DNA of 64,000 nt from Chrysoporthe austroafricana. Lineage: Eukaryota > Ascomycota > Sordariomycetes > Diaporthales > Cryphonectriaceae. Made by a program: the position numbers and the translations under genes. The notes below the pieces were generated by a model. The model was not told the origin of the DNA and did not search any database. It saw only the letters and a list, made by a program, of their open reading frames with translations. Shown piece by piece: positions 45,509 to 57,221 of the stretch (position 1 is its first letter; each line of letters begins with the position of its first letter). The stretch spans positions 243,518-307,517 of the forward strand of contig JYIP02000016.1 in assembly GCA_001051155.2 (NCBI GenBank), read 5' to 3'.

Positions 45509-46231
45509 CGACGACAATGTAATGAGCGACAGCGGTAGGAGACAGACCGCAGAGCAAGACACAGACAGCGGCAGAGAGCAGTTGCGCTTGCTTGCTAGGC
45601 GTCCATCTTGATCCGAGAACAGGAGGAGTGCGCCGGCGGACGGACAAAGGCCACACACATACACAGCAGCTGCTTCCGGAGGGGGGGGGCCAGCGGGCGA
45701 GCCTGGGCTATGCAATGCAGATAGATAGGCACGCAAGGGCGGTCCTTTCTCCCCACGAGAAATCCCGGCTGTGCCCAGATCCGCACACGGGAGAGACGAG
45801 GAGGCACGACAGGCTGTTGGGGACGTGGACGTCAGCGACGTGACGATCCGAATCTCACTGGTGCCGTACAGCGAGAGCGCCCCGGGACGACGAGGTGGGC
45901 GGGCTGCGCAGAGGGCATTTGAAGGGCCGCGCCTGGTTGGCACGAGGGCGCGCAGGAAGGGTCGCCGGTGGAGCCCAGGCCCACCGGCGGCTTTGACAAA
46001 ACAACGTGCAGCGCAGGCCAGGGCAGGCCCCGGGCAGATGCAACCTCACAGGGGCTGTCACCCCAGGGGTCCGGCTCGTGTGCGCTCCCGAGGGACTGGA
46101 CGAGTTCGTTTCTGTCTGTGATCCGCGCGACGTCGGCCGGCCAGCCAGGAGCTGCTCTTCTGTCTCACCGACGGGGGGGGCGCGAGGGGGTGGTAGGATG
46201 ATGGACGAGCACCGCAAGAGGACGACGAAGG

Positions 46232-46235
46232 AGGG

Positions 46236-46306
<71 letters not shown>
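46232..46306. repeat. (TGTC)n passing into (TC)n
   Basis: Nine TGTC units run directly into about 18 TC units; a compound microsatellite. Confidence 0.93.
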
Positions 46307-46310
<4 letters not shown>

Positions 46311-47996
46311 TCTCTGTGGGTAGCAGCTGGAGAAACCCTCAGGTCGCATTCATAAACGGGCCACAAGGGAGAGGGTGGTCAGAGAGTTGCTGTCTGTGTA
46401 CGGACATACGTGCGTACACAGAGAGAGACACAGTCAGTGAACAGGCCATCGTCGTATAATATGAGACTCTGCGCCTTGACGGGCGCCACGGCCTTTCTCG
46501 AAAGGGACGCATGAAGGGGAACGCATGCCAGCGCCCGTCTTTCTTTGAACCTTCTCCCGCCCACAATGTCGATAGTATCCACACCGGCCAGACCCCACGG
46601 CCCTCTGTCTCTATTATCGGCGAGGTGATAACCAAAAAAATAAAAAAAAATAAAAATAAAAATAAAAGAGGAACGGCGTGAGACGCGGTAAGGCGCCATC
46701 GGGCCTGCCCTGCCCTGGCGTGGTGGCCACACCTCGTGTGACGGCTGATGAGATGTTCATTTAAGGCTGCCCCCCCCCCCGGAGATGTCGTCGACAATAT
46801 CCGGGACCAGGGCCGGTGGTGTGTGGAGGCCCAAAGGAGATGCCCGACTCCGTCCGGCAGTGCCTTGTCCTTAGAGGATCCCTCTTAAAGGGCCCCCCCT
46901 GTTGCCTGCGTGCGCCGTAATGAATATCGCTTGTCTTGTCTCTCTCTCTCTCTCTCTCTCTCTTCCTCTCCTCACATGCCGTCTCAAAACAGGTCGTCTT
47001 CGTCCGGGCGCTGTTGTCTGTCTGGCCTGGCGGGCTGGACGACGATGACAAGGTCTCACACCCATCTGGTCCGACAGCTCGCGGACCGTTCGCTGCAGGG
47101 TTCATCGATGGTTGGCACAGGCCACGAGGGCCTCCAGCCGTGCGCCGCCGCGAGGAACCAATTTTAAAAACATCCCATCTAGTCATGCCTAGCAGCAGGT
47201 AAGTGCTTCGTGAAGGCCGTGTGGCGGACCCTATTTCGCATCGTCGCTGCGAAGACGAGGGCCGCAGGATCGGGCCAATACTAAGTGCGCAGGAAGACAC
47301 CCTCGTCCCAAATACGGGCATAAACAGTTATTTTACTGAATGCTCGAGCCCATCGGCCGGAAAATTCTCCTGGCGATCTCTGGAGGGCCCCGCCGGTTTG
47401 GCTTTCAGGGGTAAAGCTCAACTCGCTATCTCGGCAAAAGACCGCCTGACGCACCTCTCTCTCCCTGCCCTTCCCCAGGTCTATGCTCGACTTCCTGAAC
47501 CAGTTGGTCTGTTTCTCGATTAGGTACTGCACGTCCGTACTGTATGTATGTATATGGCTCGGCGCACGTCCCACAGAGGGTGTCGCCATATCCGTATCGG
47601 ATTGTCCGCAGACGGGCGGTTGAAATAGCAACTAGGAGACGTTCAATAATTTCCGTAGATAATTTCTGTTGTCCTCGTTGATTCCTGACGCCTCCTGTGT
47701 TTATTTTTATTCTACCCAGTCCATGCAGGTAATCTATGTGGGAGAGGCTGATCGCGAAACAAACCCGCAGCCCTGCCCGGAATATCTGTCGATGACTCTC
47801 TAGCCCGATGCTATGCTCCAGAATGTGTATGTATGCAGCCATGCCGAATCAAAAACAGGAAGACAAAGAAAAAAAAAAAAAAATCCTCTATTACGATTCC
47901 AGGTATCACTTTATAAAATGAAACTCACGCTTCCTCTTTCAGGAGGCGAGGGTCGTAGGACCTCAGCAGAGGAAACACGCGCGTCCGTGACGACGC

Positions 47997-49841
47997 TCAA
48001 GGGAATCCTGGGAGGTGGACAGACACATCCACTGCCACATGGTCTTCCTCCACGATCTCCCTCTCCAGCTGCGGCGGGATACGGTAGAGGAAGATGATCG
48101 CGGCCGCCATGCCCGTGATGACCGTCCCGGCCGCGAACGGGAGCCCGATCCACCCGCCGCCGAGCTCGATGCCCGCCTGCAGCGCCCGGGAGAAGACGGG
48201 CGCGGCGACCATGATGCCCAGCGTCTCGAGGAACCCGACCAGCGTGTTGAGCACCCCGACGTGGTGCGGCTCGACCAGCGCGTTCAGCAGGCTCCGGAGC
48301 AGCGGCGGGAGGCCGCACCCGCCGGCGAGGAGGACCAGGCCCCCCGCGAACAGGATCGGCGTGGCGGAGAGGGTGATCAGCACGTCGGCTACGATGAGCA
48401 GCACGGCTGACCACCGCGCCAGCCAGAGGTCCTTGGACAGGGGCGCCATCCTGAACCTGTTCAGGCACAGGCTGCTCAGGGCAGGCAGGATGAAGGTCAG
48501 CATGATGACGAAGCTGGCACTCTTCAAGGTCAGGAAGTAGGAGGCCTGGGGGAGACGAGGTCAGCCTATACGGCGGTACGCTCGGCGTCAGCCGTACGTG
48601 GACAGCCACCTACCTTGCTCCAGGACCAGCCATACCGCTTCGTCGCGTACTGGAGGAGCAGATCCTGGAGGTACTTCCCAAGCGACACGAAAACGAAGGG
48701 CAGGATCAATATCGCCGCCCGCTTGTTCGTGACCACAAAGTCCCACATCTGTAGCAGCTGCTCCCGGACGACGCTGAGGGCCGCCTCCAGTCTGCCCTTT
48801 TCGAGGTCATGATCCCTCTTAGCGGCAAGTGGTCGACCGGCCAGTTTTCCGGTCCGCGCATCGTGCCATTGACGGACAGCAAGCGTCTCCGGCACAAAAT
48901 ACAGCAGCGCCATCGCGATGATCATGATGACGTTGCTCGTCAGGAGGGAGGCCCAAGGACCCTGGCTGAGGAGAAAGGCACCGATGGGGGTCGCCACCAG
49001 CTCGGCCACGAGGAACAGCGAGTTGAACCGGAAAAGCACAGAGGCCCTGTCGTCGTCGTCAGCGCGAGGCCGGTGCGGGATGGGGCAGCGGGAGCTTGCT
49101 TACATCTCTTCGACATGCACCACATCGGCCAGCATTGTGTACATCATGGAAGCCGCAACAGGTGGGCCGCCCCCCAGTATGTACCAGACGGAGCATAAAA
49201 GAAACGCCCACATTGGTAGGGCGAAATAGACTGGGCAGAGATCATTAGCGACCCTGCACAGAAAACACCGGTTCGGTTCAGCGACGGAACGTACAGACAA
49301 CCTGGTATGAGAGCATGGCCAAGAACACCCCACACAGTGACCAGCTCCCAGTGACCTTCCGGCCCAGCCTGTCTGATAGCGACCCGAGAGGGATGGAGAG
49401 CAGGATTGCTATGAGGCCACCACGTCAGCCGCTTCTTCACCGATACGACTGACTGACATCAGAACTCAACCTCAACGTACTAGGCACGGCGTCGATTGTG
49501 AAGCCCCACCCTCGATACATAGCCAGCTTGCCCTGGACGTCTGGTGCTTTGCACAGCGAGTCCTCTTCTCCATCGATGAACATATTGGCGACACCGGGAT
49601 GCATCTCGCTGCAGAGCCCCTGCTCGAGAAGAGCGGTCCAGGCGGGCATGGCGATGATAACGCCCATCTCGAACAGGCAGGCGATGGAAAAGATCAGGAG
49701 GATGACGCGCCACCTGTACTTTTCTCTAGGGTCTTCCTCATCTACAGCCCCGGAAACGGGGGATGTGGGGATGAAAGGCTCTTCTTCGGAGTTGATGCAT
49801 TGTTGCTCGTCCTCCTCCGGAGGCATGTCCGTCACAGCCAT
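47997..49841 (-). CDS. MFS transporter, 12 TM, fungal multidrug/metabolite type
   Basis: Five exons (49841-49481, 49408-49295, 49230-49104, 49046-48614, 48545-47997) give 527 residues from the ATG at 49841; an upstream in-frame ATG at 50000 adds an Arg-rich leader. An acidic 50-residue tail precedes TM1 (WRVILLIFSIACLFEMGVIIAMPAWTALLEQGLC). The loop after TM2 has the MFS signature GSLSDRLGRKVTG, made by joining exons 1 and 2. TM3-6 follow (FLAMLSYQVV/FYFALPMWAFLL, GGPPVAASMMYTMLADVV, LVAELVATPIGAFLLS), then a charged central loop (RDHDLEKGRLEAA) and six more helices, including GVLNTLVGFLETLGIMVAAPVFSRAL. For intron 2 I chose GTACGT...GCCCAG because it keeps a hydrophobic helix; nearby AGs would shift the frame. 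It is divergent from the Nudix gene at 50744. Substrate unknown. Confidence 0.87.
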
Positions 49842-50743
49842 CTTTGATCCGTGGGTATGAGGCCCGCAGCTCAGCTCTCCGTCTTCTCCGCGCTCCCTTT
49901 GTCGGCGGACTGTTCGGCGCAGTCCATGCAGACCTGATAAGGGGTGCTGAAGTTGGCTGAGAAAGACAAGTCGACGGAAGGCTCGGGCGTCGACGATCAA
50001 AGGGAGGAGAGGCGTACGCCACGCTTACGGCAGGGAGCGCTCAGCAGTGCGGAGAGGCGAGCGTGAAGTGATTCTTCTCATGGTACAGTGGACATTTGCT
50101 TGTTTTTGTGACAATTGTCCCCGATCGAAAGGAAGAGAGGAGGGAAGATAGGAACTAAGAACTGCCCCTTGGCTGAGAGAGTGTTCCTATTTTTGGCCCA
50201 TATGAGGAATCCTTCCGGCAAGAGCTTACTGTTCTGCTGTGGCTGCTTGGCCAGGTTTGATCTCCCAGCCTGGCTAGGTTTGAAACAGCATCGTGGCTTG
50301 CCACCGCGAGAGATGCACAGCGACACAATGGTTCATTAGTCCTCGGCGCCATATCGAAGCGCAGATGCCACCATCATATCGCGCTCAAGGCCCGGCGGCG
50401 CAAGGGGCTGCAGGATGACAGTGAAGTGACCGAAGCCGCCGCCGACTCCACATCCGACACTTCTTTGGTGGATAGTGGCTGGCTTGCTGTGTCCCACTAG
50501 TACATAGTAATCAAGAGCTCCACCCAGGGACCAGCAGTGCTCTGGGCCCACCGTGGGAGAGAGCTTGCTCGGGACTTGCTGGGTAGGGGTCTTCCTGTCC
50601 CGCCGTTGACGCCAAATCCCAGCTACTGGAATTGGCGGCGCGTCCACCAACGAAAGGTCGTAGAGAATAATAACCACACAAGCATCGCAGCAGACGCGCT
50701 GGGCAGCATATCACAACCGAAGACTGACAGTCAGAATCTCGCC
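49842..50743. promoter_or_regulatory. Divergent promoter between MFS and Nudix genes
   Basis: A 900-bp intergenic region with divergent starts at both ends. Short ORFs here lack domain similarity. No specific regulatory site is asserted. Confidence 0.5.
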
Positions 50744-51655
50744 ATGTCTGTAGCAGACGCCAAGGTCTTGTCGACAGGCCCCCTGGTGAGCTGCTACCAA
50801 CTCCATCATCTCTTGTGCAGCTCGCGTCTCTGACCAGCATTCGCGGACAGGCCGACGACGAGGCCAAGTGGACCAGAATGGTCAAGTAAGTACTATATCA
50901 GATTATTTCATATTGAGGTGCCTTCCCGTCCCGAAAGAACATCGAAATGCTGAAGAGGCGTACATCAGGGTTCACTACAGGGACCCTACTGGAAAGGTCA
51001 GGGACTGGGAGTTCTGCGAGCGGCAGACGCGCCCCGAAGGGAGCGACATCGATGGCGTTGGTATTGTCGCCATCCTAGAGAAGCCCACCGGTACGGCCCT
51101 GTGTCCCTGGCCAGCCTGGACTGGCGAGTGCGGATCTATGCTGACTCCCACTGCAGGCCCCGAGATCGTGCTGCAAAAGCAGTACCGCCCGCCGATAGAC
51201 AAGGTCACCATCGAGGTCCCCGCCGGCCTCATCGACGCGGGTGAGACGGCGGAGCAGGCGGCTGTGCGGGAGCTGAAGGAGGAGACTGGCTATGTGGGCA
51301 AGGTGACGGAGCAGTCGCCCGTCATGTTCAATGGTGCGACCTAGCCGCCATCCCCATACTCCCCAAAGCAGAACGCGCTGGCTGACTGACCGCACCGCAC
51401 CGTGCCACCAACTCAGATCCTGGTTTCTGCAACACCAACGTCGTGATGGTCCACGTCTCGATCGACATGGACCTGCCCGAGAACCAGAGCCCCAAGCCGG
51501 AGCTGGAGGAGAACGAGTTCATCGAGGTGTTCCACGTGCCCCTGAGCAGGCTGTGGGACGAGTGCAAGAGGCTGGAGGCGGAGGGCTGTGCCATCGACGC
51601 CCGGGTGGGCACACTGGCCGAGGGGTTCGAGCTGGCCAAGCAGTTCAAGCTCTAG
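50744..51655 (+). CDS. Nudix hydrolase, ADP-ribose pyrophosphatase (Ysa1-like)
   Basis: Hydrolyses ADP-ribose or related ADP-sugars to AMP plus sugar phosphate. Five short exons (50744-50785, 50821-50885, 50969-51090, 51157-51333, 51417-51655) give 214 residues, close to yeast Ysa1. The N-terminal sheet reads VHYRDPTGKVRDWEFCER, the motif by which this subfamily contacts substrate. Then come GVGIVAILEKPTGPEIVLQKQYRPPIDK and the complete Nudix box GLIDAGETAEQAAVRELKEETGYVG (residues about 110-134; REx2EE binds the metals). The C-terminal block is FCNTNVVMVHVSIDM and a Glu-rich helix ending in a short basic tail. Exon 3 uses the CATCAG acceptor at 50968; the earlier AGs break the frame. The intron of 35 nt after exon 1 is very short. 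It is tail-to-tail with another Nudix gene. Confidence 0.92.
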
Positions 51656-51710
51656 TCTCTGACGGTGCGGGCCCGGCAGCGGGCCCGCAGCTAATCCACG
51701 GCAACCCACA

Positions 51711-52800
51711 TCACTGCTCCCCGTGCTCCCTCTCCCACTTCTTGAGCTGCCCGTAGAGCGTCGCCGCGGCGAGGGCCTTGGCATCCATGCCGCCCTCCAG
51801 CCAGAGGTCCCCGAGGGCCACGAGCTTGAGGGTGATCATCTCGCCCTCGTCGCGCAGGCCGCCGTACTTGCCCTCCCACTCCTGCAGCGTGTGCCGCGGC
51901 ACCCGCCTCTCGTGCGCAAAGATCTTGATGTACTCGTCGCAGCCGCCAGCGGAGGGATACATGGCGAAGGGGAGCGTCTCCTGCGGGGCCGCGGCGCGCG
52001 GGCCGCTGGTGGCGGCGGCGGCGGCGCCCCTCGCCCGCCTGATCTTGGCGGCCTTGTCCGTCAGGCAGACTAGCTGGTCCTGGCCGATGACTATGCCAAG
52101 CTCCTCCTCGATCTCCCTGGCGGCGGCGCCGGCGAAGTTGCTGTCGTCGTCGAGCATGCCGGCGGGCAGCTCGACGAAGCCCAGGCTGCCGGTGGCGATG
52201 CGGGGCTGGACGGTGAGGAGCACATAGGCCTCGTCGAGCGAGCCGGCGGGCTGGTCGTCGGGGACGAGCACGACCAGCATGGCGACGGCGGGGCCGCGCA
52301 GGAAGATGACGCCGGGGAGCCTGGAGCCGCCGCCAGCGGTGGAGACGTCGGCGGTCAGCTTGAGGAAGCCGATCCTGCTGCCGAACATGCTGTACGAGTC
52401 GACGGTGATGCTCTTGAGCCGGTAGGGGTCCTGGTGGAAGGGGTGGGAGGGCTGCGCCTGGAGGGCGAGGGAGTCGGTCAGGGTCGCGATCCAGTTCTGT
52501 CGGCAGAGGAGCCCGTCAGTGTCTGCGCGCGCAAGGCTGAGGAGATCGCGGGCGCCGTACCTTGAAGGGAGGCCACCCCTCCAGCTGGTGCCTCTCCAGG
52601 CCCGCCGCGGCGACCGGGACGCCGTTGTGTCCCTCGAGCACGAAGGTGCCCTTGCCGGTGCTGCCCGCCATGACGCTGCGCCTGCTGGTGTGCGAGAGCG
52701 GCGTGGTGGTCGTGAGGGAAGGCCGCGCGCGACGAGGCAGTCTGTACGGTAGAGCTGACGATAATCGGCGGCGGAGCAGCAGGCGGGTGCACGTAGGCAT
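51711..52800 (-). CDS. Nudix hydrolase, NUDT14/UDP-sugar-pyrophosphatase-like, probably mitochondrial
   Basis: Two exons, 52800-52561 and 52496-51711, join in phase 0 and give 341 residues. The long start (MPTCTRLLLRRRLSSALPYRLPRRARPS) is an Arg-rich, acid-free leader typical of mitochondrial import. An internal ATG at 52671 would give a 298-residue cytosolic form, so dual localisation by leaky scanning is possible. The body reads GTFVLEGHNGVPV, FLKLTADVSTAGGGSRLPGVIFLRG, AMLVVLVPDD and PRIATGSLGFVELPAG. The complete Nudix box GMLDDDSNFAGAAAREIEEELGIVI follows, with REx2EE intact. An Ala-rich insert (IRRARGAAAAATSG) sits just after the box. The C-terminal part has GCDEYIKIFAHERRVP and a Trp-containing helix. 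The substrate is probably a nucleoside-diphosphate sugar, by family only. The stop lies 55 bp from that of the Ysa1-like gene. Confidence 0.88.
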
Positions 52801-54635
52801 GCCGTTTCACCTCGTCGGCGGTGCGCGTCCGCTTGGGCTCTGGTTCGGGTTCTGCCTCCTTATCAGCCTGAGCCTGTCGAGGCTCGGAGGAGGCAGACGG
52901 CGGGCTGGAGGCCGAAGGCTGGAGGCTGGAGGAGTTGATGTCCCTCTCGGGCTGGGCTGGGGCCTAGTGCTAGCCAGTGTAGTAAGTGATTAAGTGTGGG
53001 ATGCCTGTGGCGTGCAGCCTGGAGGGCGGGTCCTACAGGCCCTCTTCAGTGCACTACTTATGCGAGTTATGCAGTGAGATTGACCCCGCAGCCCCCCACC
53101 ACAGCAGCAGCCCCAGCCCAGCGCGCCCAGATCAGCTGGTGCCTTGCACGCCCCAGCTCCATCTCCACAGCCGAACTGATGATCCACTGTACAAACACCA
53201 CGGATCATGACTGACATCAAGGCAGCAGCTTCAACATAGAGTCGAAACAGAGCCAACATGATACCTCACTGGCCTCTCCCCGCGCCCCCCTCCAAGGCGA
53301 ATGGGGTTCGTTGTCCTGTAGATAGAGAAGAACCCCGACTTTGTTATCACCAACAAGAAGCGAACACTATACAACAAACTCCCTGAGCCTCCCTCCCTGT
53401 CCTCTTTTTTTCAGAGGACCCAATCATCTTACACGGTTCCAACCAGCATCTTGTAGTAGTCCACCTCCACTTTCAGCAGCTTCAAAACAAGCTCCGACAG
53501 GGAGAAGTCTACAACGCCGTCGATGCGAACGTCAACGAGATTGCCCACGGTGTTGGCGCGGACCAGGTAGCCATCGCATCTGGAGGCAGGCAGCAGTCTA
53601 GCGAAGTGCCCCCCATGCAGGTCTGACTGACGTCTCTCACAGCTAGGCACAGTCGCTGGCACCAGAGAAGTCAGAGACGGGCGCCGCTCTGGAGGATGTA
53701 CTCGCCAGCAATGGCCCCAGCCAGGGACTCAAGCAGGGCCCTCTAAGCAGAGCCCTAAGCACTGGGACGATGGTTGTCATGGCTGAGGACGACGTACATG
53801 GCCTGTCGGACAGGGCAACGGCCGTGTCGGATGAATATCGAAGGTGATCTTCCAGGGGGAATTTCCACCGAGGAGCCCCGAGGAGCGAGCCGGGGCTCTT
53901 CATGGACGAAGACTGTACTGACTGTATACGTACTCTGGCGAATGATGCTTCGAGACATTCACGTCACAGTGTGCCCGACACAGAGAGACACACACGCCCA
54001 GTCGCTCCGTATCCACCGCCCCGTGCGCGGATCAGGCCTCGGTGAGAGAGGCTGTCTCGGCCTCGACAGCTCTGCACCATTCCCGATGCGACAGAGACAA
54101 GACCATCCATCTCGCAGCTGCTGGCCGACCACGCCGACTGGAGCAGTGCGTATCACTCATGAGAGCCTAGAGCGCGGCATATAATGATGATTAGGTATTA
54201 ATTAGTGTACCAGCATTGCCGGGCAACCTTTACGTGCCGGCCTGTCAGCCGGGACAACGCCTGCTCTGGGACTCGGCCCCCCCCCCTGGAGGAATGAGGA
54301 ATGCCCATCCCGGCGTAGCCTCGCCCCCCTCCCCACGCGTTCCGGTCGCTGATTGGCTGGCCTTGTTTACCGTCCTGCCCTTTTCAGCCAGAGTTCTTTG
54401 TTTACCTTAATGCGACGGTTATTATATCAGGACGCGGTGCAGCCCCGATTTCTTACGAGTGGGCATCAGGAGCCTACAACACGGCCTCGCGCGCACACCG
54501 GCCGCTCACGAGTTCAACCACCATCTTCCCAGAATCAAGACCTGGGCGCGAGCACTCGCGAGATCCCGTCGATCGATCGAACAAACAACACCGTATCCGC
54601 AGCCACCGTGGTGCCCACTCATCACCCAGCAAAAC
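52801..54635. other. Intergenic with coding-like relic
   Basis: A 1.8-kb region left of the small-protein gene. Most of it holds nothing recognisable; 53413-53847 has coding-like windows described separately. Confidence 0.55.
53413..53847 (+). pseudogene. Possible gene remnant or unassigned exons
   Basis: After a T-rich acceptor (TTTTTTTCAG ending at 53413) the plus strand reads LHFQQLQNKLRQGEVYNAVDANVNEIAHGVGADQ, then a GTAGCC donor at about 53568. An acceptor CACAGCTAG at about 53648 continues in frame as AQSLAPEKSETGAALEDVLASNGPSQGLKQGPLSRAL...VVMAEDDVHGLSDRATAVSDEYRR and a stop near 53847. Composition and splice motifs (TCTGACTGAC branch site) look coding. I find no initiating exon and no recognised domain. 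The opposite strand at 53429-53590 also reads protein-like (GNLVDVRIDGVVDFSLSELVLKLLKVEVDYY). It could be a decayed gene, the 3' end of an undetected gene, or chance. Confidence 0.3.
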
Positions 54636-55106
54636 ATGTCTCGGTACACCATACGACCTGAGTCCTTCATGGCGCCGAACCCCTTCTCGCCCTACCTGCG
54701 GGTCTGCTTCCGCCGGCCCCACGAGAGCCGCGACCCGATCGTGCGTCCCCGTAACCCTCCATATGCTGTTGTTGATGTAGTTAAGATAATTGCTGACCCG
54801 GGAGGGGAGTGGTAATAGTTCCCCGCCTCCGGCCTCCAGCTGTCCTTCCAGCGCTGCGGCGACCGGCAGGAGGAGGAGATCTTCGCCGACCGCATCACCG
54901 CCCACGACGTCCAGCACACGGACGCGGGCCTCTGCACGGTGCTCCTCGGCAAGGAGGCCATCCCAAAGTACCGCGTCCGGCGGGGCGGCGAGGCCGACGC
55001 CGGCGACGTCCTGATCAGGCTGCACGCCTGGAAGGGGGAGAGGCACCTCGGCGCCTGGGAGGTCGGCAGGCTGAGCGGCGACGACATCTACCACGTCGTC
55101 GAGTGA
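54636..55106 (+). CDS. Small fungal protein of unknown function
   Basis: Two exons, 54636-54740 and 54840-55106, give 123 residues. The intron has a GTGCGT donor, a TTGCTGAC branch site and a CTCCAG acceptor, joined in phase 0. The ATG has AAAC before it. The sequence starts MSRYTIRPESFMAPNPFSPYLRVCFRRPHESRDPI. After the intron it has alternating strands and charged turns: LSFQRCGDRQEEEIFADRITAHDVQ, GLCTVLLGKEAIPKYRVRRGGEADAGDVLIRLHAWKGERHLGAWEVGRL. No signal peptide or membrane segment is seen. I recognise no domain; the second exon could form a small beta-barrel. Transcription is isolated, with a poly(T) tract 30 bp past the stop. Confidence 0.68.
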
Positions 55107-55318
55107 GGAGGCCTTCCGCGGCTGTTTCTCTTCCTTTTTTTTTTTTTTTTCTTTCGCCACGGCGGGCACGGCACGGTACGGGTCTGTTTCTCTGGGTTGG
55201 CTGGTGTTGGGGGTGGATGTCCGGGAACGGCCCAGCTCGAGCGGGCGGAAGTGATACCAAGGCCGGGCAGAGCGGAGGGCTGTATTTTGGATCGATACCC
55301 AGCTCATTTGACAAGACA

Positions 55319-55353
<35 letters not shown>

Positions 55354-57221
55354 TTTTGTGCTTGTACCCAGGCACTTTGCATATCTAAATGTGGCAGAAG
55401 CAGTGGAATCTTGGCGTCAAAGGCGCTCCAAGATTGCTGTTCGCCTTGCCATCGCAGAAGCCATCGTAGATCCATCTTGCAATCCGGTCCCCTCTCTCCC
55501 TTCTTCTTCCAACACCCTCCTCCCGTCACCATTGCGAAGTCACCTCTTTCTATTTCTGGCGAAACTTCCGTCATGGATGGTCCCTGGATACGGAACAGCT
55601 CAAAGACACCGTCAACCCAGCAGCATAACCCTTCGCCGCTTGCTAGGGAGGCGTAGCGTCAACGGCGCCGCAAGGGGTCTGCCGCCCCTTAGCACCCACC
55701 CACCATCCCAGGCAGGGCCCTTGCTGCACGCAGGTACATACCGTGCTAGAGTCGTGTGCAGCATGCAGGTACAGCACAGGAGGACGAGAGACCCCGGCGA
55801 CGGGGCCGTTGATGCGGCCAGAAAGCACACAGGAAGAAGAGCTGGGATGACCCTCGCCACTGCAGCCCGGTATGCGTTCTATACTACGTGACAAAGGGAC
55901 CCGGTGACATCTGGCTACCCTGCCGTCTGGTCTACCCTGTGAGGCAATACATACTATGTACATACATACATACATGCACACCACGTGCATACATATATAG
56001 TCGCATGTCGCCCAGGCCATAGGCCGGGGGCTTAATTCGGCCTACCGCTGCGCGTTTGGGCTGGGCTCGAGAAAGACTACATGCGTACTTGGGCAGGTGT
56101 TTTGGGGGGAGCATCTAGGGGCTATGGTCGCAAACAGCGACGTATGATCATCCTGAACGAGCGACAACATGTCAATCATATATGCACTACGTCGCCTGCT
56201 CCTGTGCTCAGTTGCCACGGGATCCCCGACCCGGGAGGCAGGGCCAGGGGACAACAGCTTCTTGCCGTCGAGAGCATCACGCAAGGACAATACGCGTGGG
56301 CACCTCACCACTTCTACACGAGCACCGTAGACGATCGGGAGGGGATAACGAAGGCCCCGTATGTAGAGTAACACAGCGAGTCTGTTGCGGTATGTAGCTA
56401 GAGAAGCCGACCAGGGACAACAACCACCTCCTCCTCCCTGGGTCCGGTAATGACAGTGCCGAAAGTAAAGAATGCTTCCTGCACAGCAGATACAGCATAG
56501 CAGACCAATCCGGCCCGGGAACCAGGGCAGGACCATCGTCGCACGCGTCCAACAAGAAGACACAGGCAGCACTCACCAAGCCCACCGCCGCAAAGCGTCG
56601 TCAACAGGACATCGACCAACACGCTCGCGAGCGAAAGGGTAACAAAAAAAAAAAAAAAAAAAAAGAAGGATCGAAAGAAAAACAAACAAATGTTTTTTAC
56701 GGATCCCCCCCGACCGCCCAAACCCCCGTCTTTTTTTTGTTTTTTTTCCGGTAAACCCCCCCCCTTCCATTTTCAGCGCCCTGCTTTTCGTATTGTGCCG
56801 GTTTTTTTTTGGTATCTCTGCTGAAGTCGTTGTCTAAGTCGTAAGTTCGTGTACGTTAGTGACTTCGCGAGATAGTACCGAGAAGAAAAAGTGGTCCACC
56901 GCGGGCCGAGGTTAATTATACTTTGTACAGACCGGGGTGTGGCGTCGCGCGACGGCCGACGTCGACAATGTCGATCGTGTCTGTAGATGCAACGCGGCAG
57001 ACCTGCAATGATGGAGGGGGCGAAGAGAATGCGAAGAAGAATATTTGGTTCGTGCAGAATTACTCTCTCGGTCAAAGATCATCATCATCTCCTCCTAGTC
57101 TCTCTCAGGATGGCAACGTGGGCAGCCCGCGTCCGGGAACCGCAGCAGAGGACGGTCCGGACGATGCCAGGCCGCGTTCGTTGATCCAGCTCGGTATCGA
57201 TGGGATCCAGCGGCGGTCGCC
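55107..57221. other. Convergent intergenic region
   Basis: About 2.1 kb between the convergent small-protein gene and the DUF8032-like gene. It contains (ATG)n at 55318-55350, (CATA)n near 55958-55976 and poly(A) at 56643-56663. No gene is supported. Confidence 0.65.
55318..55350. repeat. (ATG)n trinucleotide repeat
   Basis: Eleven ATG units about 210 bp past the stop of the small-protein gene. Confidence 0.94.

Larger units (their letters stand above)
45255..47996. other. 2.7-kb intergenic region
   Basis: It holds a hexamer array GCAGGC (45388-45420), (GTGC)n at 45471-45508, (TGTC)n merging into (TC)n at 46232-46306, a TC run at 46936-46962 and A-rich DNA near 46635-46665. ORFs are short and without domains. 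The left part carries the promoter of the disordered-protein gene. Confidence 0.65.

Noticed and set aside
45881..46366. ORFs with RERERERER or SLSLSLSL runs
   Set aside because: Generated by TC and TGTC microsatellites.
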